A DNA stretch of 64,000 nucleotides from an uncultured Gammaproteobacteria bacterium (GCA_958295485.1 OY282354.1:620001-684000); one strand, 5' to 3'; positions 24,061 to 34,025 are shown, counted from the first letter of the stretch. The notes: generated by a model from the letters alone, not told the origin. Numbers and translations: made by a program.

Positions 24061-26412
24061 CGGACGACAACGGGTACTTCCCGGCCCCGCGTCGCGGTGG
24101 TTGGCGGCGGCTTCTGCAACATGCTCTTCAAGAAGGTCAAATCTTCGTTCCGCCCGTCGTTGCCGCTGTTGCTGCTCCTGCTGGCGGTGTCAACGGTGTT
24201 CCTGTTCGGCAACGACCGGGGACAGTTCTACCGGCCCGGGATCCACAATTCGGCATCGGTAAACTATTTGAAGGTAGCCGCGAATTTGTCCCCCGAACAC
24301 AGCTTCCTGTTATTCTATTATCAAACCCTGGATGAAGACGGCGCCCCTGCTTACCGCCCATACAGTCGTTTTCCGATTGGCGGCTATGCGCTGATCAAAC
24401 TGGCCATCCTGCCTTTCGGCAACGACTTTTCGGCGCAAATCCATGCCGCCCGCTTGGTGTTTCTGCTCTTTTTCGTCGGCAGCGCGGCGCTGGCATACCT
24501 GTCCCTCTGCCGGCTGACCGCCAATCGCTGGATTGCCTTGACTGCCTCCCTGTTGGCGTTCTCGTCGTACTATTTGCTGTATTACAACGATATGGTCGCT
24601 ACCGAGAATGGTCTTTCCCTTTTCGGCGTGTTGCTGACCTTCCACGGCATGGTTCTTTTTGTCCAGGAGGGCTGCTTCCGGCAGTTGCTCATCAAGGCGT
24701 GCACGGCGCTGCTGTTGGGCTGGCACGTCTATGCGCTGCTGCTGCCCTTTATCGGTCTTGGCCTGCTAAGCGAGCTGAACCGGGCGCGCCGGCTCTCTGC
24801 TCCTCCGAGTTTGGCAGGTCGAATCAAGCGCTGCGTCGCTGCGCCGCCGTTCAGTCACTACCTGACGTTGGGCGTTGTCACCCTGCTTTTTGGCATGGCA
24901 ATGCTATCCTTCAACCTGGGCAACGAATACCGGGCGCTTGACGGAGAGGTCTCGCTGACTGAACTGCCGACGGTGAAGTCCATGACGTATCGCTTCGGCG
25001 CGGATGACGAGTTCAACGAGCGCTACGCCGAGGCCTTGGCATGGGGGAACTTCCTGGAGAAGCAGTTCTACCGCATCGCCAGGGCAACGTTGCCGTTGAT
25101 AATCAATCCGGTTGACCACGATAGATGGGGGTACAATGACTACCGCGGCGTAATTGTCGGCGCGTTGGCGTCCAGCCTCGCCGTCATCGGGCTGCTGTTT
25201 TTCCGCCGGAAAATGCTGCTGGCCACCCTGGCGCTATCCGGTTTCTGCTGGGCATTGCCGATGCGCCACAATACTGCCTTCCATGATTTTGAGAGTGTCT
25301 TTTATATCGGTGTGCCGTTGGTCCTTTTCTCAATGGGGCTGTTGTGCCTGCGCCGGTTATTCGGCGACCGTCTTCTTGTCGGTCTCTCCGCGGCCGCGTT
25401 GCTGATATTCGTTCTTTCCAGCTTCCAGATGGGGCGCGTTGGTCACGACCCGCAGGCGGCCGCATTTCAGGAAGCAGTGGCGTCCGATTTAGAGCGTATC
25501 AGGACAATAGCAGGGGCGGGACAGAGCGTTTTTGTCTCTCCCCCCATGTGGAACTCCTTTGACTATCAGGGGATGACTAATTCGCTGCATTACTATCTTG
25601 CAGGAAGAGTGCTTGGAACCTCGAAGTGGTTGCGCGATAGCGCTGCGTTTGATTTTCTTATCTCGCGCCAACGAGTCGACGTCCCTGCCCTGCTGACGCC
25701 AGACAACAGGCAGATTTTTCTCTACCGCAGGAGCGACTATTCGACGCTGATAGACGAGATGATCAGGCAATCCGAACTTGTAATCCGTCGCGATGGCTAT
25801 TTTGATGTGTATCGTAGCGGGAACAGGCTGATTTACGTCGGGCGCCAAGGCGAGGATAGTGCCGCCCGGTTCATCAGACAGCACTTTCCGATAGTGGGTA
25901 AGCCCTTCTACGTCGCGTTATCCCCTGCCGTGCACCGCGCGGGCTTCACAGACTGGAGCGCCTGGCAGTGGGAGCGCAGCAGCGATGCCGAAGGCTGGAT
26001 CAAAGCCTCCGACTCCCCCACGAGTCCCACCTACGCATACACGCCCACTATCGCGGATGAGGGCTATCAACTGCGGGCCTTTGTGCACTACACCGACAGC
26101 CGTGGCAATCGGGTGAAGACGATGACTGTGCCCTCCCTGCCTGTGCAGTCCGGCAGCGCCACCGACCCGTACTTCTTCCTGCACGTCACCCCGGTTGACG
26201 TGGACGACCTTCCTGACCACAGAAAGCGGCATGGGTTCGACAACCTCGACTTCCGCTTCGACAACTACCGGATCCCGCACCGCGATCGAGCCGTAGCCTT
26301 GCGCGAACTCCCCGACTACCCCATCGCCCGCATCGGCACCGGCCAGTCCCTCCTTAACAAGGACGGCTCCTACACACACCTCTGGGAAGGGGAAATTCGC
26401 TTCGATGAGTAG
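24052..26412 (+). CDS. Polytopic GT-C-like membrane protein with Ig-like and GFDNLDF domains (GT2)
   Basis: 786 residues, close paralogue of GT1: same N-terminal GGGFCNMLFKKVKSSF, membrane region with PYSRFPIGGYALIK, Ig-like module (WQWERSSDAEGW...YTPTIADEG, about 620-690) and C-terminal domain (FFLHVTPVD, GFDNLDF, RELPDYPIARIG, THLWEGEI). Most differences lie in the soluble part around residues 455-520, which could determine acceptor choice. Start and stop both overlap relics of neighbouring copies. Enzymatic role as a glycosyltransferase is inferred from topology; no conserved catalytic motif was verified. Confidence 0.75.
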   Translation: MSSRTTTGTSRPRVAVVGGGFCNMLFKKVKSSFRPSLPLLLLLLAVSTVFLFGNDRGQFYRPGIHNSASVNYLKVAANLSPEHSFLLFYYQTLDEDGAPAYRPYSRFPIGGYALIKLAILPFGNDFSAQIHAARLVFLLFFVGSAALAYLSLCRLTANRWIALTASLLAFSSYYLLYYNDMVATENGLSLFGVLLTFHGMVLFVQEGCFRQLLIKACTALLLGWHVYALLLPFIGLGLLSELNRARRLSAPPSLAGRIKRCVAAPPFSHYLTLGVVTLLFGMAMLSFNLGNEYRALDGEVSLTELPTVKSMTYRFGADDEFNERYAEALAWGNFLEKQFYRIARATLPLIINPVDHDRWGYNDYRGVIVGALASSLAVIGLLFFRRKMLLATLALSGFCWALPMRHNTAFHDFESVFYIGVPLVLFSMGLLCLRRLFGDRLLVGLSAAALLIFVLSSFQMGRVGHDPQAAAFQEAVASDLERIRTIAGAGQSVFVSPPMWNSFDYQGMTNSLHYYLAGRVLGTSKWLRDSAAFDFLISRQRVDVPALLTPDNRQIFLYRRSDYSTLIDEMIRQSELVIRRDGYFDVYRSGNRLIYVGRQGEDSAARFIRQHFPIVGKPFYVALSPAVHRAGFTDWSAWQWERSSDAEGWIKASDSPTSPTYAYTPTIADEGYQLRAFVHYTDSRGNRVKTMTVPSLPVQSGSATDPYFFLHVTPVDVDDLPDHRKRHGFDNLDFRFDNYRIPHRDRAVALRELPDYPIARIGTGQSLLNKDGSYTHLWEGEIRFDE

Positions 26413-26450
26413 CCGGATGATGGCCGGCGTCTCCCGGCGCCCGCCAGATT
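26405..26450 (+). pseudogene. 5' remnant of a third GT copy
   Basis: ATGAGTAGCCGGATGATG and following codons (MSSRMMAGVSRR) repeat the beginning of GT1 and GT2, ending where the convergent SGNH region begins. It overlaps the GT2 stop. Confidence 0.7.
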
Positions 26451-26478
26451 TCCTCTTTGAGTCCTGCCCCGGAGGCAA

Positions 26479-28170
26479 TCAGCGGGCGGGCCCGCCCGGC
26501 GCGGACCGGGCGGCGGCCTCGTCCCTGACCGCGGGGACGGGGAACTCCGCCTTCCAGATCTGGCCTTCGCCGGGGGTGAACTGCCCGGTTCTGATGCGGG
26601 CAATGGGATAGTCGGGCAGCGGACGCTTCGTAATGCACATGCCGCCAAAGACCAGGGCGGCGATTTCCCCGTAGCGGAAATCCAGATTGTCGAAGCCGTA
26701 CTGCCGGCGGCCGGCCGGCAGGTCTTCCACGTCTTCCGGGACAACGTGCAGAAAAAACTTCGCTTGCACATCTGCCGCGCGGCACGGCGACTTGAGGTAG
26801 GTCACCGTGTTCTCACGAAGATAGATGTCGAAGACGGCGCGGGCCGCCGGTTCGCCGGCCGCGATGGACGACTCATAGTCCGTCAGCCAGGAAGGGCGTG
26901 GAGGGGGCACGGTCGGGCGCTTGCGCATCGTGCAGATCTCCTGGTTCTGCTTCAGGTACTCGAGCAGGGCTTCCGCCGCCCATTGATGGCCAGCGGCGTT
27001 CCAGTGGCCGTCATGCACCCATGTCGCATCCCTCCTGGGCTCGGCGCCTTGGCGGAGAACATAGTCGTTGTAGTCGATGACAGGAATGCCTCGCGCTTCA
27101 GCCAGCGCGGCCAGGTGGTCGAATCCGAGATCGCCTCGGGTGCCCATGTAATGCGTGGACAGAATGACCAGCGCCGCGCCGTCGCGGTCCGCGCGTGTCT
27201 TGAACTGGTCCAGCGCAAAGCCCGTAAAGTCCAGTGCATCCTCGTACACGGCAGGCAGATCCTGCGCCTGATGGAACGGATCATTGATGCCTTCCCGCGT
27301 CGTTGGCCGCCAGCCATCGAGCAGCGCGGCCAGGTTTGGGGAGCGCTGGCTCAGCAGCGCCACCTGGGCGAGCAGTTCGGGGTCGGCGTCGTCCGGGAAA
27401 GAAGCGCGACCCTTGGCATCCAGCCAGGTCGCGAAGGGAGATATGCCGATCAGACGGTCTATGGCGCGCGTATGCCGGGGTGGCGGAGGCGCCACGGCTA
27501 TCGGGACTGCGGCGCCGGGCCAGGGTGGTCGCAGGGTAATGCTCCCATCCGCGCCCCGTGTCGCGGAAACATTCTTGAGTCGGTCCGGTTCCACTCCCCG
27601 ATGCAACCCATCCAGGATTGGCGCATTGTTCATGAAGTCGTTGTTAACGAAGACGAGTACTATCAGGGCGGGCCGCAGGTGCCGTGCGAATTCGTCGTAG
27701 TACGCCAGTTGGTTAACTTGGCCAGTGCCATTGACCCCGAACGCCGAGGTCGTGACGTCCAGGTGGCGTAGTTCCCGGGCAGCGAGCTCCTCCAGCCGAA
27801 CCTGAAATTTGTCGGCGATGGGAACCTCGAGCGCGGCCACATAAGAATCGCCGATCATGGCGATGTGGCAGCTTGCCGCGGCCCGCTCAGGGCTCACCGG
27901 CTCGCGGTCGGGAAAGCCCAGGCTGTTCGTGCGAGAGATGGTCCAGAAATCAAGGCCATTCGTATGGCGCACCTCCGCGTTGGGTACGAATAAGCCCCCG
28001 ACAGTTGGAGACCAGGCGTAGGGAATATCGCTCTCCATGAAGGGTACCCGCAGCCGGAAGTACGCTTCACCGACGACTCCAACCAACGCCAGGCCCGCCA
28101 CGAGAAACAGCGCGTTCCAACCGACCAGGTGCAACGCGCGATAGAAGGCCGAGAGGCCGGGGATGCGCAT
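26479..28170 (-). CDS. SGNH/GDSL-type hydrolase with GFDNLDF C-terminal domain
   Basis: 563 residues. One N-terminal membrane anchor (about residues 15-36), then an SGNH domain: nucleophile block IGDSYVAALEV near residue 107, VNGTG, and the catalytic Asp-His pair in VHDGHWNAAGHQW. Such proteins add or remove acyl groups on polysaccharides in the periplasm. From about residue 440 a C-terminal domain with FFLHVVPED, YGFDNLDF, RPLPDYPIARIRTGQF and IWKAEF matches those of the GT-like proteins. It is in one operon with DUF5989 (3 bases) and SxtJ genes; in other genomes this trio accompanies a carbamoyltransferase, absent here. Confidence 0.82.
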   Translation of the reverse strand: MRIPGLSAFYRALHLVGWNALFLVAGLALVGVVGEAYFRLRVPFMESDIPYAWSPTVGGLFVPNAEVRHTNGLDFWTISRTNSLGFPDREPVSPERAAASCHIAMIGDSYVAALEVPIADKFQVRLEELAARELRHLDVTTSAFGVNGTGQVNQLAYYDEFARHLRPALIVLVFVNNDFMNNAPILDGLHRGVEPDRLKNVSATRGADGSITLRPPWPGAAVPIAVAPPPPRHTRAIDRLIGISPFATWLDAKGRASFPDDADPELLAQVALLSQRSPNLAALLDGWRPTTREGINDPFHQAQDLPAVYEDALDFTGFALDQFKTRADRDGAALVILSTHYMGTRGDLGFDHLAALAEARGIPVIDYNDYVLRQGAEPRRDATWVHDGHWNAAGHQWAAEALLEYLKQNQEICTMRKRPTVPPPRPSWLTDYESSIAAGEPAARAVFDIYLRENTVTYLKSPCRAADVQAKFFLHVVPEDVEDLPAGRRQYGFDNLDFRYGEIAALVFGGMCITKRPLPDYPIARIRTGQFTPGEGQIWKAEFPVPAVRDEAAARSAPGGPAR

Positions 28171-28173
28171 GGC

Positions 28174-28398
28174 TCAGAAGATAGTGTAGATCATCGGCGC
28201 ACCCGCGCTGCCCTGGCCCGGCGCGATCAGCCCGCCCGGCAGGAGCGTCACGATGATGACCGGCAACAGCCGGTACTTCTTGGGCGCCTGCATGAAGACC
28301 TGTAGCCCGCCCGCCCGGAGCGTCACGATGATAACCGGCAACAGCCAGTACTTTTTGCGCGCCCGCATGAAGACCCACAGCTCATACAGAAAGGACAT
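28174..28398 (-). CDS. DUF5989 small membrane protein with internal duplication
   Basis: 74 residues. The family is normally about 50 residues (one membrane helix after RxRKKxWLLPIIIV, ending GSAxAPFIYTxF). Here the VFMRARKKYWLLPVIIV segment is followed by a second copy VFMQAPKKYRLLPVIIV, giving two hydrophobic helices. The C-terminal GSAGAPMIYTIF is intact. It lies between SxtJ (20 bases) and the SGNH gene (3 bases), an expected order. Confidence 0.8.
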   Translation of the reverse strand: MSFLYELWVFMRARKKYWLLPVIIVTLRAGGLQVFMQAPKKYRLLPVIIVTLLPGGLIAPGQGSAGAPMIYTIF

Positions 28399-28418
28399 TG
28401 GAAATATCTTCGCCCGGC

Positions 28419-28856
28419 TCAGAACTGGTTTTTCATCGATTCCCGCGCCGGACCCGGCGGGTCGCGGTGGAGCCAGTAGCTTTCTGCATCCGGGTCGTAC
28501 CGCAGGCGTAGCGGGTCCTTGCCCAGGGCGCGCATGATAAGGCCGGTCGGGGTCACTACGCCAAAGTAGATCACCGCCATGACAAGCGGGTTGACCACGC
28601 GCTGCAACAGCAAGCCGAACTTGAACCAGACCCGATTGAACGGCGCCAGCAACGCCGGCCTTGCGAACGCCACCGCCAGGAACGCGCCCGCAACGCCGAA
28701 CGCCCAGCCGCGGGGCGGGCCGCCGTCGAGCAGCGGGAACAAGCCGATGATGACAAATACGACGGCGAAGACGATGCCAAAACCGCGGTCGGTGCCACCC
28801 TCGCCCGGTTCGTCCCCGGTCAGACGCTCGTGGGTTTCCGTTTCATTCGTTTTCAT
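28419..28856 (-). CDS. SxtJ-family membrane protein
   Basis: 145 residues with three to four hydrophobic segments and the family ending (ALGKDPLRLRYDPDAESYW, RDPPGPARESMKNQF). SxtJ proteins are small inner-membrane proteins found with carbamoyltransferase/SGNH loci; molecular role unknown. First gene of the three-gene operon. Confidence 0.85.
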   Translation of the reverse strand: MKTNETETHERLTGDEPGEGGTDRGFGIVFAVVFVIIGLFPLLDGGPPRGWAFGVAGAFLAVAFARPALLAPFNRVWFKFGLLLQRVVNPLVMAVIYFGVVTPTGLIMRALGKDPLRLRYDPDAESYWLHRDPPGPARESMKNQF

Positions 28857-28932
28857 TATTCAAAGGCTTGGAGCATACCTCGGAAGCGTTCATTTCAAGG
28901 TAGTTTCAATGAGTTAAATAAACGGCGTAATA

Positions 28933-29258
28933 TGGTGGGCCCGGCAGGACTCGAACCTGCGACCAATGGATTCACTTTACCCTTTTATTTCTAAAAGGCG
29001 CGGACTATCTCACTGCCCCCAACCGAATGATGGGGCACGGGACGCTCCAGCCTGTTATTAAGAACACTCCAGTTCCCAGGTAGTCTCTGCACCTTCCGGG
29101 GGTGTACCCCCGGCTTGGCTCAGGGTTGCCAGTCCGACCGTCCTGCCAGGAGGCCGGGTTGAGGTTTCCCTGAATTCATCCCGTTCATTTCATATTTTTC
29201 AATATGAACGCACCATTTGTGATGAGTCCACTGCTCTAACCAACTGAGCTACAGGCCC
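28933..29258 (-). tRNA. tRNA-Ile2(CAU) interrupted by a group I intron
   Basis: Exon 1 is 29222-29258 (37 nt, ending CTCAT) and exon 2 is 28933-28972 (40 nt, AATCCAT to encoded CCA). Joined, they form a 77-nt cloverleaf with GGGCCTG/CGGGCCC acceptor, loop CTCATAA and T arm GCAGG TTCGAGT CCTGC, which is the standard gammaproteobacterial tRNA-Ile(CAU) needing lysidine at C34. The break falls after anticodon position 36. Confidence 0.93.
28973..29221 (-). ncRNA. Self-splicing group I intron (IC3-like)
   Basis: 249 nt. The preceding exon ends in T and the intron ends in G (AAAGTG), as group I introns require. Core pieces resemble the Azoarcus tRNA-Ile intron: GGGAAACCTC (P4/J4 region), GGCAACCCTGAGCCAAGC, AAGGTGCAGAGACTA (P7 5' strand) and GAGATAGTCC (P7 3' strand). 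GTG near the 5' end can serve as the guide pairing with exon CAT. No homing endonuclease is encoded. Confidence 0.9.
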
Positions 29259-29321
29259 AAACAGGGGGGATTATAACAAACTTTTCAAGACCGCTCGCCG
29301 ATAGAGCAGTTTATTTGCGCG

Positions 29322-31181
29322 TCAATTGTTGTCGAGAAAAGTCCGTAGTCGTTCCGAACGACTTGGATGACGCAGTTTTCGCAGCGACTTGGCTTCGATC
29401 TGTCGTATGCGTTCGCGGGTGACGTCAAATTGTTTGCCTACCTCTTCCAGCGTGTGATCGGTATTCATATCGATGCCGAAGCGCATACGCAACACTTTTG
29501 CCTCCCTGGACGTTAATCCACCGAGTGATTCTCTCGTAGCCCGTCGCAGCCCCTCAAAACTGGCGTAATCAGTCGGCGCCTGGGTGTTTGAATCTTCGAT
29601 AAGATCACCCAGGTGTGAATCATCATCATCGCCTATGGGTGTTTCCATGGAAATGGGTTCCTTGGCTATCTTGAGCACTTTCCGAACCTTTTCTTCAGGC
29701 ATTTCCATTTTATCAGCCAGCTCTTCCGGCGTGGGTTCCCGGCCTTTCTCTTGCAATATCTGTCTCGAGATTCGATTCAGCTTGTTTATCGTTTCGATCA
29801 TGTGCACCGGGATTCGGATGGTCCTGGCCTGGTCCGCGATTGAACGCGTGATGGCCTGACGAATCCACCAGGTGGCATAGGTAGAGAATTTATAGCCGCG
29901 ACGATATTCAAATTTATCCACTGCTTTCATGAGGCCGATGTTGCCTTCCTGTATGAGGTCGAGAAACAACAGCCCGCGGTTGGTGTATTTCTTTGCAATG
30001 GAAATAACCAGACGTAAATTGGCTTCAACCATTTCTTTTTTTGCCTTGCGGGTTTTTGCCTCGCCGATGGATATTTTTTTATTGATCCCCTTTATCTCCG
30101 GGATAGTGAGTAAATTATCATCGAGTTCAGCAGCTAATCTTTCCTGGGCCTGGATCACTTCGTCCATCACCCCCGCCAGGGCTTTTGCATAGGGTTTGTC
30201 GCTCGCAACCTTTTCTTTGACCCACTCGGTATTTTTTTCATTACCTGGGAAAGAGGCGATAAATTCCCTGCGCGGCATCTTTGCCTCTTTGACGCATAAC
30301 TTCATCACTTTGCGCTCGGTCTTTTGAATCAAATCAATCGATTGGCGGATATTATGATTTAACTCTTCGATGAATTTAGGCGCCAGGCGCAGTTCAAGGA
30401 ACTTTTCTGTTATGGAAGTCTGGAGGGCAATGGTTTTGTCATGATCTTTACCATAGCGTTTGATGGCCTTGATCAGTTTCTTGTAAAGATTATTGATTAT
30501 ATGAATGGCCGCGCGAATTCTCTCCATGTCGATTTCTGCTTCTGACTTGGAATCATCATCAGACTCATCGTCGCCGTTATTGCCATCCTCGTTTGAATCG
30601 GGTATTCGCGCCTTGATCACAGGCGGTAGTCCGGCATCCGGATATTCTTCCTGATCGTTAAATCCAAGGATGACATCAGCCAGCTTCAAGTCCCTTTTCT
30701 CGACGCGTGAATACTTGCTCAGAAGAACCTCGATAGTATCGGGATATAATGAAAGCGCAGAGACAATCTGGTTGATGCCTTCTTCGATGCGCTTCGCGAT
30801 TTTTATTTCACCCCGGCGGGTCAACAGGTCAACCGTACCCATTTCCCGCATGTACATGCGAACCGGGTCCGTCGTCCTGCCGAATTCATTTTCAACGCTG
30901 ACCAACGCTGCGGTTGCATCGTGCGGGGTCGAATCTGAATTATTCGTTATTAATTGATCAAGGTCCGGCGGGGATTCGTGAACTTCGATACCCATGTCGG
31001 CGATCATGTTGATGAGCTCTTCGATTTGTTCCGGATCCACAATCTCATCAGGCAGGTGTTCAGTCAAATCCTGATAGGTAATAAAACCTTGTTCCTTGCC
31101 CTTGGCAATTAACAGCTTTACTTGCGATTCGTCATCTTCGTGTTCGAGTGAATGCTCTTCAAGAGTTTCAATTTCTGACAT
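29322..31181 (-). CDS. rpoD: RNA polymerase sigma factor RpoD (sigma-70)
   Basis: 619 residues. Region 1.1 at the N-terminus, region 1.2 ([16 protein letters not shown]), acidic non-conserved region (DESDDDS), regions 2.3-2.4 ([21 protein letters not shown]), region 3, and region 4.2 helix-turn-helix ([20 protein letters not shown]). It is the housekeeping sigma factor that directs RNA polymerase to -35/-10 promoters. Follows dnaG, as in the macromolecular synthesis operon. Confidence 0.98.
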   Translation of the reverse strand: MSEIETLEEHSLEHEDDESQVKLLIAKGKEQGFITYQDLTEHLPDEIVDPEQIEELINMIADMGIEVHESPPDLDQLITNNSDSTPHDATAALVSVENEFGRTTDPVRMYMREMGTVDLLTRRGEIKIAKRIEEGINQIVSALSLYPDTIEVLLSKYSRVEKRDLKLADVILGFNDQEEYPDAGLPPVIKARIPDSNEDGNNGDDESDDDSKSEAEIDMERIRAAIHIINNLYKKLIKAIKRYGKDHDKTIALQTSITEKFLELRLAPKFIEELNHNIRQSIDLIQKTERKVMKLCVKEAKMPRREFIASFPGNEKNTEWVKEKVASDKPYAKALAGVMDEVIQAQERLAAELDDNLLTIPEIKGINKKISIGEAKTRKAKKEMVEANLRLVISIAKKYTNRGLLFLDLIQEGNIGLMKAVDKFEYRRGYKFSTYATWWIRQAITRSIADQARTIRIPVHMIETINKLNRISRQILQEKGREPTPEELADKMEMPEEKVRKVLKIAKEPISMETPIGDDDDSHLGDLIEDSNTQAPTDYASFEGLRRATRESLGGLTSREAKVLRMRFGIDMNTDHTLEEVGKQFDVTRERIRQIEAKSLRKLRHPSRSERLRTFLDNN

Positions 31182-31307
31182 ATTCGGTTGAGTTCGGTTC
31201 TTAACTTAAAAGGTTGCTCTATTATAGTATATTGCGGCGCAACAATCCAGGAGATATTTGGAATTCAGCTTGAAAAATCCTGAATTTATTGATAAATCGC
31301 GAAAAAT

Positions 31308-33071
31308 TTATTTCTTGTTCGGGGCAGAGTACCACTGGCGCAGCCTGGCTTTTTGCGCCCCTGTTAACTCGCTTGGATTGACTTGGGTGATCTTTTCAAT
31401 GGAATGCCTTGCTTTATTTGCCTTCAGCTTTTCCATGGCATCGAGAAATTGCACGTCCAGGTCGAAGGCTTCCTCTGCAAGGGCGTCAGGATCAGGCGCA
31501 AGCTCACTCAACCGTTGCTCATAGCGGGAGTCCCGCCAGTGTTCCAGTATGGCGGCGCAATTTATTGCGGGGTTCGAGTGGATCAAGGTGATGAGTTCAA
31601 TTAAAAAATCAACGCCGGCAAGAGGAATGTCAGACAGCTCAGCGGTGTCCTCTATCGATGCGGCTAATTCAGGTTTGCTCAAGATATATGAGATGAGGTC
31701 GCCGATGAGTTTTCTGTTTTGCTTTTGCATCAAAAGGCGAGGTTTTCTCTGCCTGGCCGGCGCGCCCGGCAGTTTATTCTGTAACAGCTTGTCGATACCT
31801 CCGGTCTCTATTTCAGCGATGCCGGCAACGTCCCGCAGCAATAACTGACGCAACCCGCCCTCAGGCATCTTTGCAAGATAGGGGAGCGCAAAATCCAGAA
31901 AATTCGCCCGGCCCTCGCGGGTGGACAGTTCTACTTTAGCCTTTAATGAGTCCAACAGGAAATCCGAGAAGGGGACGACATTTTCATTGGACTGAAATTT
32001 TTCAGGGCCGTGTTTCCTGACAAAACTGTCGGGATCATCCCCTTCAGGCATGAAATTGAAGTGGGCTTGTCGGCCTTCGCCGAGATGGGGCAGGGTAATT
32101 TCCAAGGCCCGCCACGCCGCTTTTCGGCCCGCTTCATCACCATCAAAACAAAATATGACCCGGGGTGATACCCGAAACATTTTTTCCAGTTGATTTTCCG
32201 TCACGGCAGTCCCCGAGGCAGCCACCGCGTTGGTCACGCCGTGCTGGGCTAAAGCTATTACATCCATATAGCCTTCAACAACGTACAGCCTTTCCGGTTG
32301 TTTTGCCTTATTTCGCGCCTGGTAGAGGCCATACAATTCACGACCTTTGTGATAGATGGGCGTCTCCGGCGAGTTCAGGTATTTTGGGGCGCCATCGCCA
32401 AGCGCGCGACCGCCAAAACCGATGACTCGGCCCCGTTGGTCCCGGATTGGAAATACGATGCGGTCGCGAAAACGATCGTAGTATCCACCATCATTCCGGC
32501 CACCTTCTTCCCGACGTATTACCATCCCCGCTTCAAACAAACGCGCTTGCTCAGCCTCGGACCTGCCCAGGGCATTAATCAGGTTGTTCCAACCCGGGGG
32601 CGCGTAACCGATTTCATAATCACCGGCAACCTCGCCGATTATGCCCCGTTCTTTCAGGTAATCGATTGCATTGTTTCCCCGCTCGCGCAACTGGCGTTGG
32701 TAGAACTTTGCGGCTGATTCCAGCAGTTCGTATAATTCATCATATTGCTTCGCTTGCGCTTGATAACTTGCATCCCGCGGGACTTCCAGTCCGCACCGCC
32801 CGGCAAGCTCTTCTATGGCGTCGATAAAACCCAGGCCACCGTATTCCATCAAGAAAGAGATTGCCGTGCCATTGGCGCCGCAACCAAAGCAGTGGTAGAA
32901 CTGCTTGTCCCGGACTACCGTGAATGAAGGTGTTTTCTCCTCGTGAAACGGACACCGGGCTTTATGGTTTTTTCCCGCTTTACGCAAGGGGACATGGGCA
33001 TCAACGACCTCGACGATATCAACTCGCGCCAGTAAATCATCGATAAAACTTTGTGGAATTTTCCCCGCCAT
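31308..33071 (-). CDS. dnaG: DNA primase DnaG
   Basis: 587 residues. N-terminal zinc-binding motif (C-P-F-H around residue 40 and FYHCFGCG around 61), RNA polymerase core with VVEGYMDVIAL and FCFDGDEAGRKAA (TOPRIM Asp residues), and a C-terminal helicase-binding region. Lays RNA primers for lagging-strand replication. The gap to rpoD (126 bases) contains TATAAT-like sequence (complement of 31221-31226) that may give rpoD its own promoter. Confidence 0.98.
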   Translation of the reverse strand: MAGKIPQSFIDDLLARVDIVEVVDAHVPLRKAGKNHKARCPFHEEKTPSFTVVRDKQFYHCFGCGANGTAISFLMEYGGLGFIDAIEELAGRCGLEVPRDASYQAQAKQYDELYELLESAAKFYQRQLRERGNNAIDYLKERGIIGEVAGDYEIGYAPPGWNNLINALGRSEAEQARLFEAGMVIRREEGGRNDGGYYDRFRDRIVFPIRDQRGRVIGFGGRALGDGAPKYLNSPETPIYHKGRELYGLYQARNKAKQPERLYVVEGYMDVIALAQHGVTNAVAASGTAVTENQLEKMFRVSPRVIFCFDGDEAGRKAAWRALEITLPHLGEGRQAHFNFMPEGDDPDSFVRKHGPEKFQSNENVVPFSDFLLDSLKAKVELSTREGRANFLDFALPYLAKMPEGGLRQLLLRDVAGIAEIETGGIDKLLQNKLPGAPARQRKPRLLMQKQNRKLIGDLISYILSKPELAASIEDTAELSDIPLAGVDFLIELITLIHSNPAINCAAILEHWRDSRYEQRLSELAPDPDALAEEAFDLDVQFLDAMEKLKANKARHSIEKITQVNPSELTGAQKARLRQWYSAPNKK

Positions 33072-33219
33072 CTATCCAGCGCTATACATTAATGAGTGGC
33101 CACCCGGAAAAACAATGATACTGGAAATGACGATGCGGCGTGAAGCGCATACTGGCAATTACAGCAAACTTCAAACCTCAAACTTCAAATTTTTTACTTC
33201 ACACTTCACCCTTCAAACT

Positions 33220-33663
33220 TCACAGCCGGGCTTTCACCAGCCCACTCACCTTCCCCATATCCGCGCGCCCCTGCAATTCAGGTTTCAGCTGTCCCATGAC
33301 TTTTCCCATGTCTTTCATCGAGACCGCGCCTGTAGCGGCTATGGCCGCATCAATCAGGGCGTTGACTTCATCATCACTGAGTGGTTGTGGCAGATAACTT
33401 GAGACAACGTCGAGTTCAAACCGTTCTTTTTCGATTAAATCCTTGCGTTCCGCTTTTTCATATTGCTCGATGGAATCCCGATGTTGTTTTACCATTTTGC
33501 CCAATACAGCCAGGACCTGGGCGTCATCGAGTTCGAGGCGTTCATCCACTTCCCGCTGTTTAATGGCAGCGGTGATAAAGCGCAACGCGGCAAGACGTTC
33601 TTTTTCCTTGCCGCGCATAGCGGTTTTAACGTCTTCATTAATCTGATATTTTAGACGGCTCAT
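33220..33663 (-). CDS. yqeY: GatB/YqeY domain protein
   Basis: 147 residues with the helical YqeY fold (MSRLKYQINEDVKTAMRGKEKERLAALR, ending MGKVMGQLKPELQGRADMGKVSGLVK). It resembles the tRNA-binding tail of GatB, but a precise role is unknown. Between rpsU and dnaG as usual. The 148-bp gap to dnaG contains many short ACTTCA units (33165-33228), a simple repeat just beyond its stop. Confidence 0.93.
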   Translation of the reverse strand: MSRLKYQINEDVKTAMRGKEKERLAALRFITAAIKQREVDERLELDDAQVLAVLGKMVKQHRDSIEQYEKAERKDLIEKERFELDVVSSYLPQPLSDDEVNALIDAAIAATGAVSMKDMGKVMGQLKPELQGRADMGKVSGLVKARL

Positions 33664-33701
33664 GAAAAATGATGCTGAAACGGGTGAGACAGCGGACAGG
33701 C

Positions 33702-33917
33702 TTAATGTTGTCTTATTTGACGCTGGTTGTTTTTTGACAGGCGTTTCTGGTGGCGTTTTACTGCGGCAGCGGCCTTTCTTTTTCTCATTTGAGTGGGTTT
33801 TTCGTAGAATTCCCGGCGATGAATTTCGGCCAGTATTCCGGCTTTCTCACAGGCCCGCTTGAACCGCCGCAACGCGAAATCGAATGGTTCATTGTCTCTT
33901 ATTTTCACAGATGGCAT
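33702..33917 (-). CDS. rpsU: 30S ribosomal protein S21
   Basis: 71 residues, highly basic ([34 protein letters not shown]). S21 helps mRNA binding at initiation. First gene of the rpsU-yqeY-dnaG-rpoD operon and divergent from tsaD, the canonical arrangement. Confidence 0.97.
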   Translation of the reverse strand: MPSVKIRDNEPFDFALRRFKRACEKAGILAEIHRREFYEKPTQMRKRKAAAAVKRHQKRLSKNNQRQIRQH

Positions 33918-34025
33918 AAAGTATGTAGTTCCTGTTTCCCGCTTTATTCGCTATAAAGAACAGATAATTTTAGTGGGAAACACACTAAATGCAAGGAAAA
34001 TTTTTAACAAACCGTGAATGAGTCA

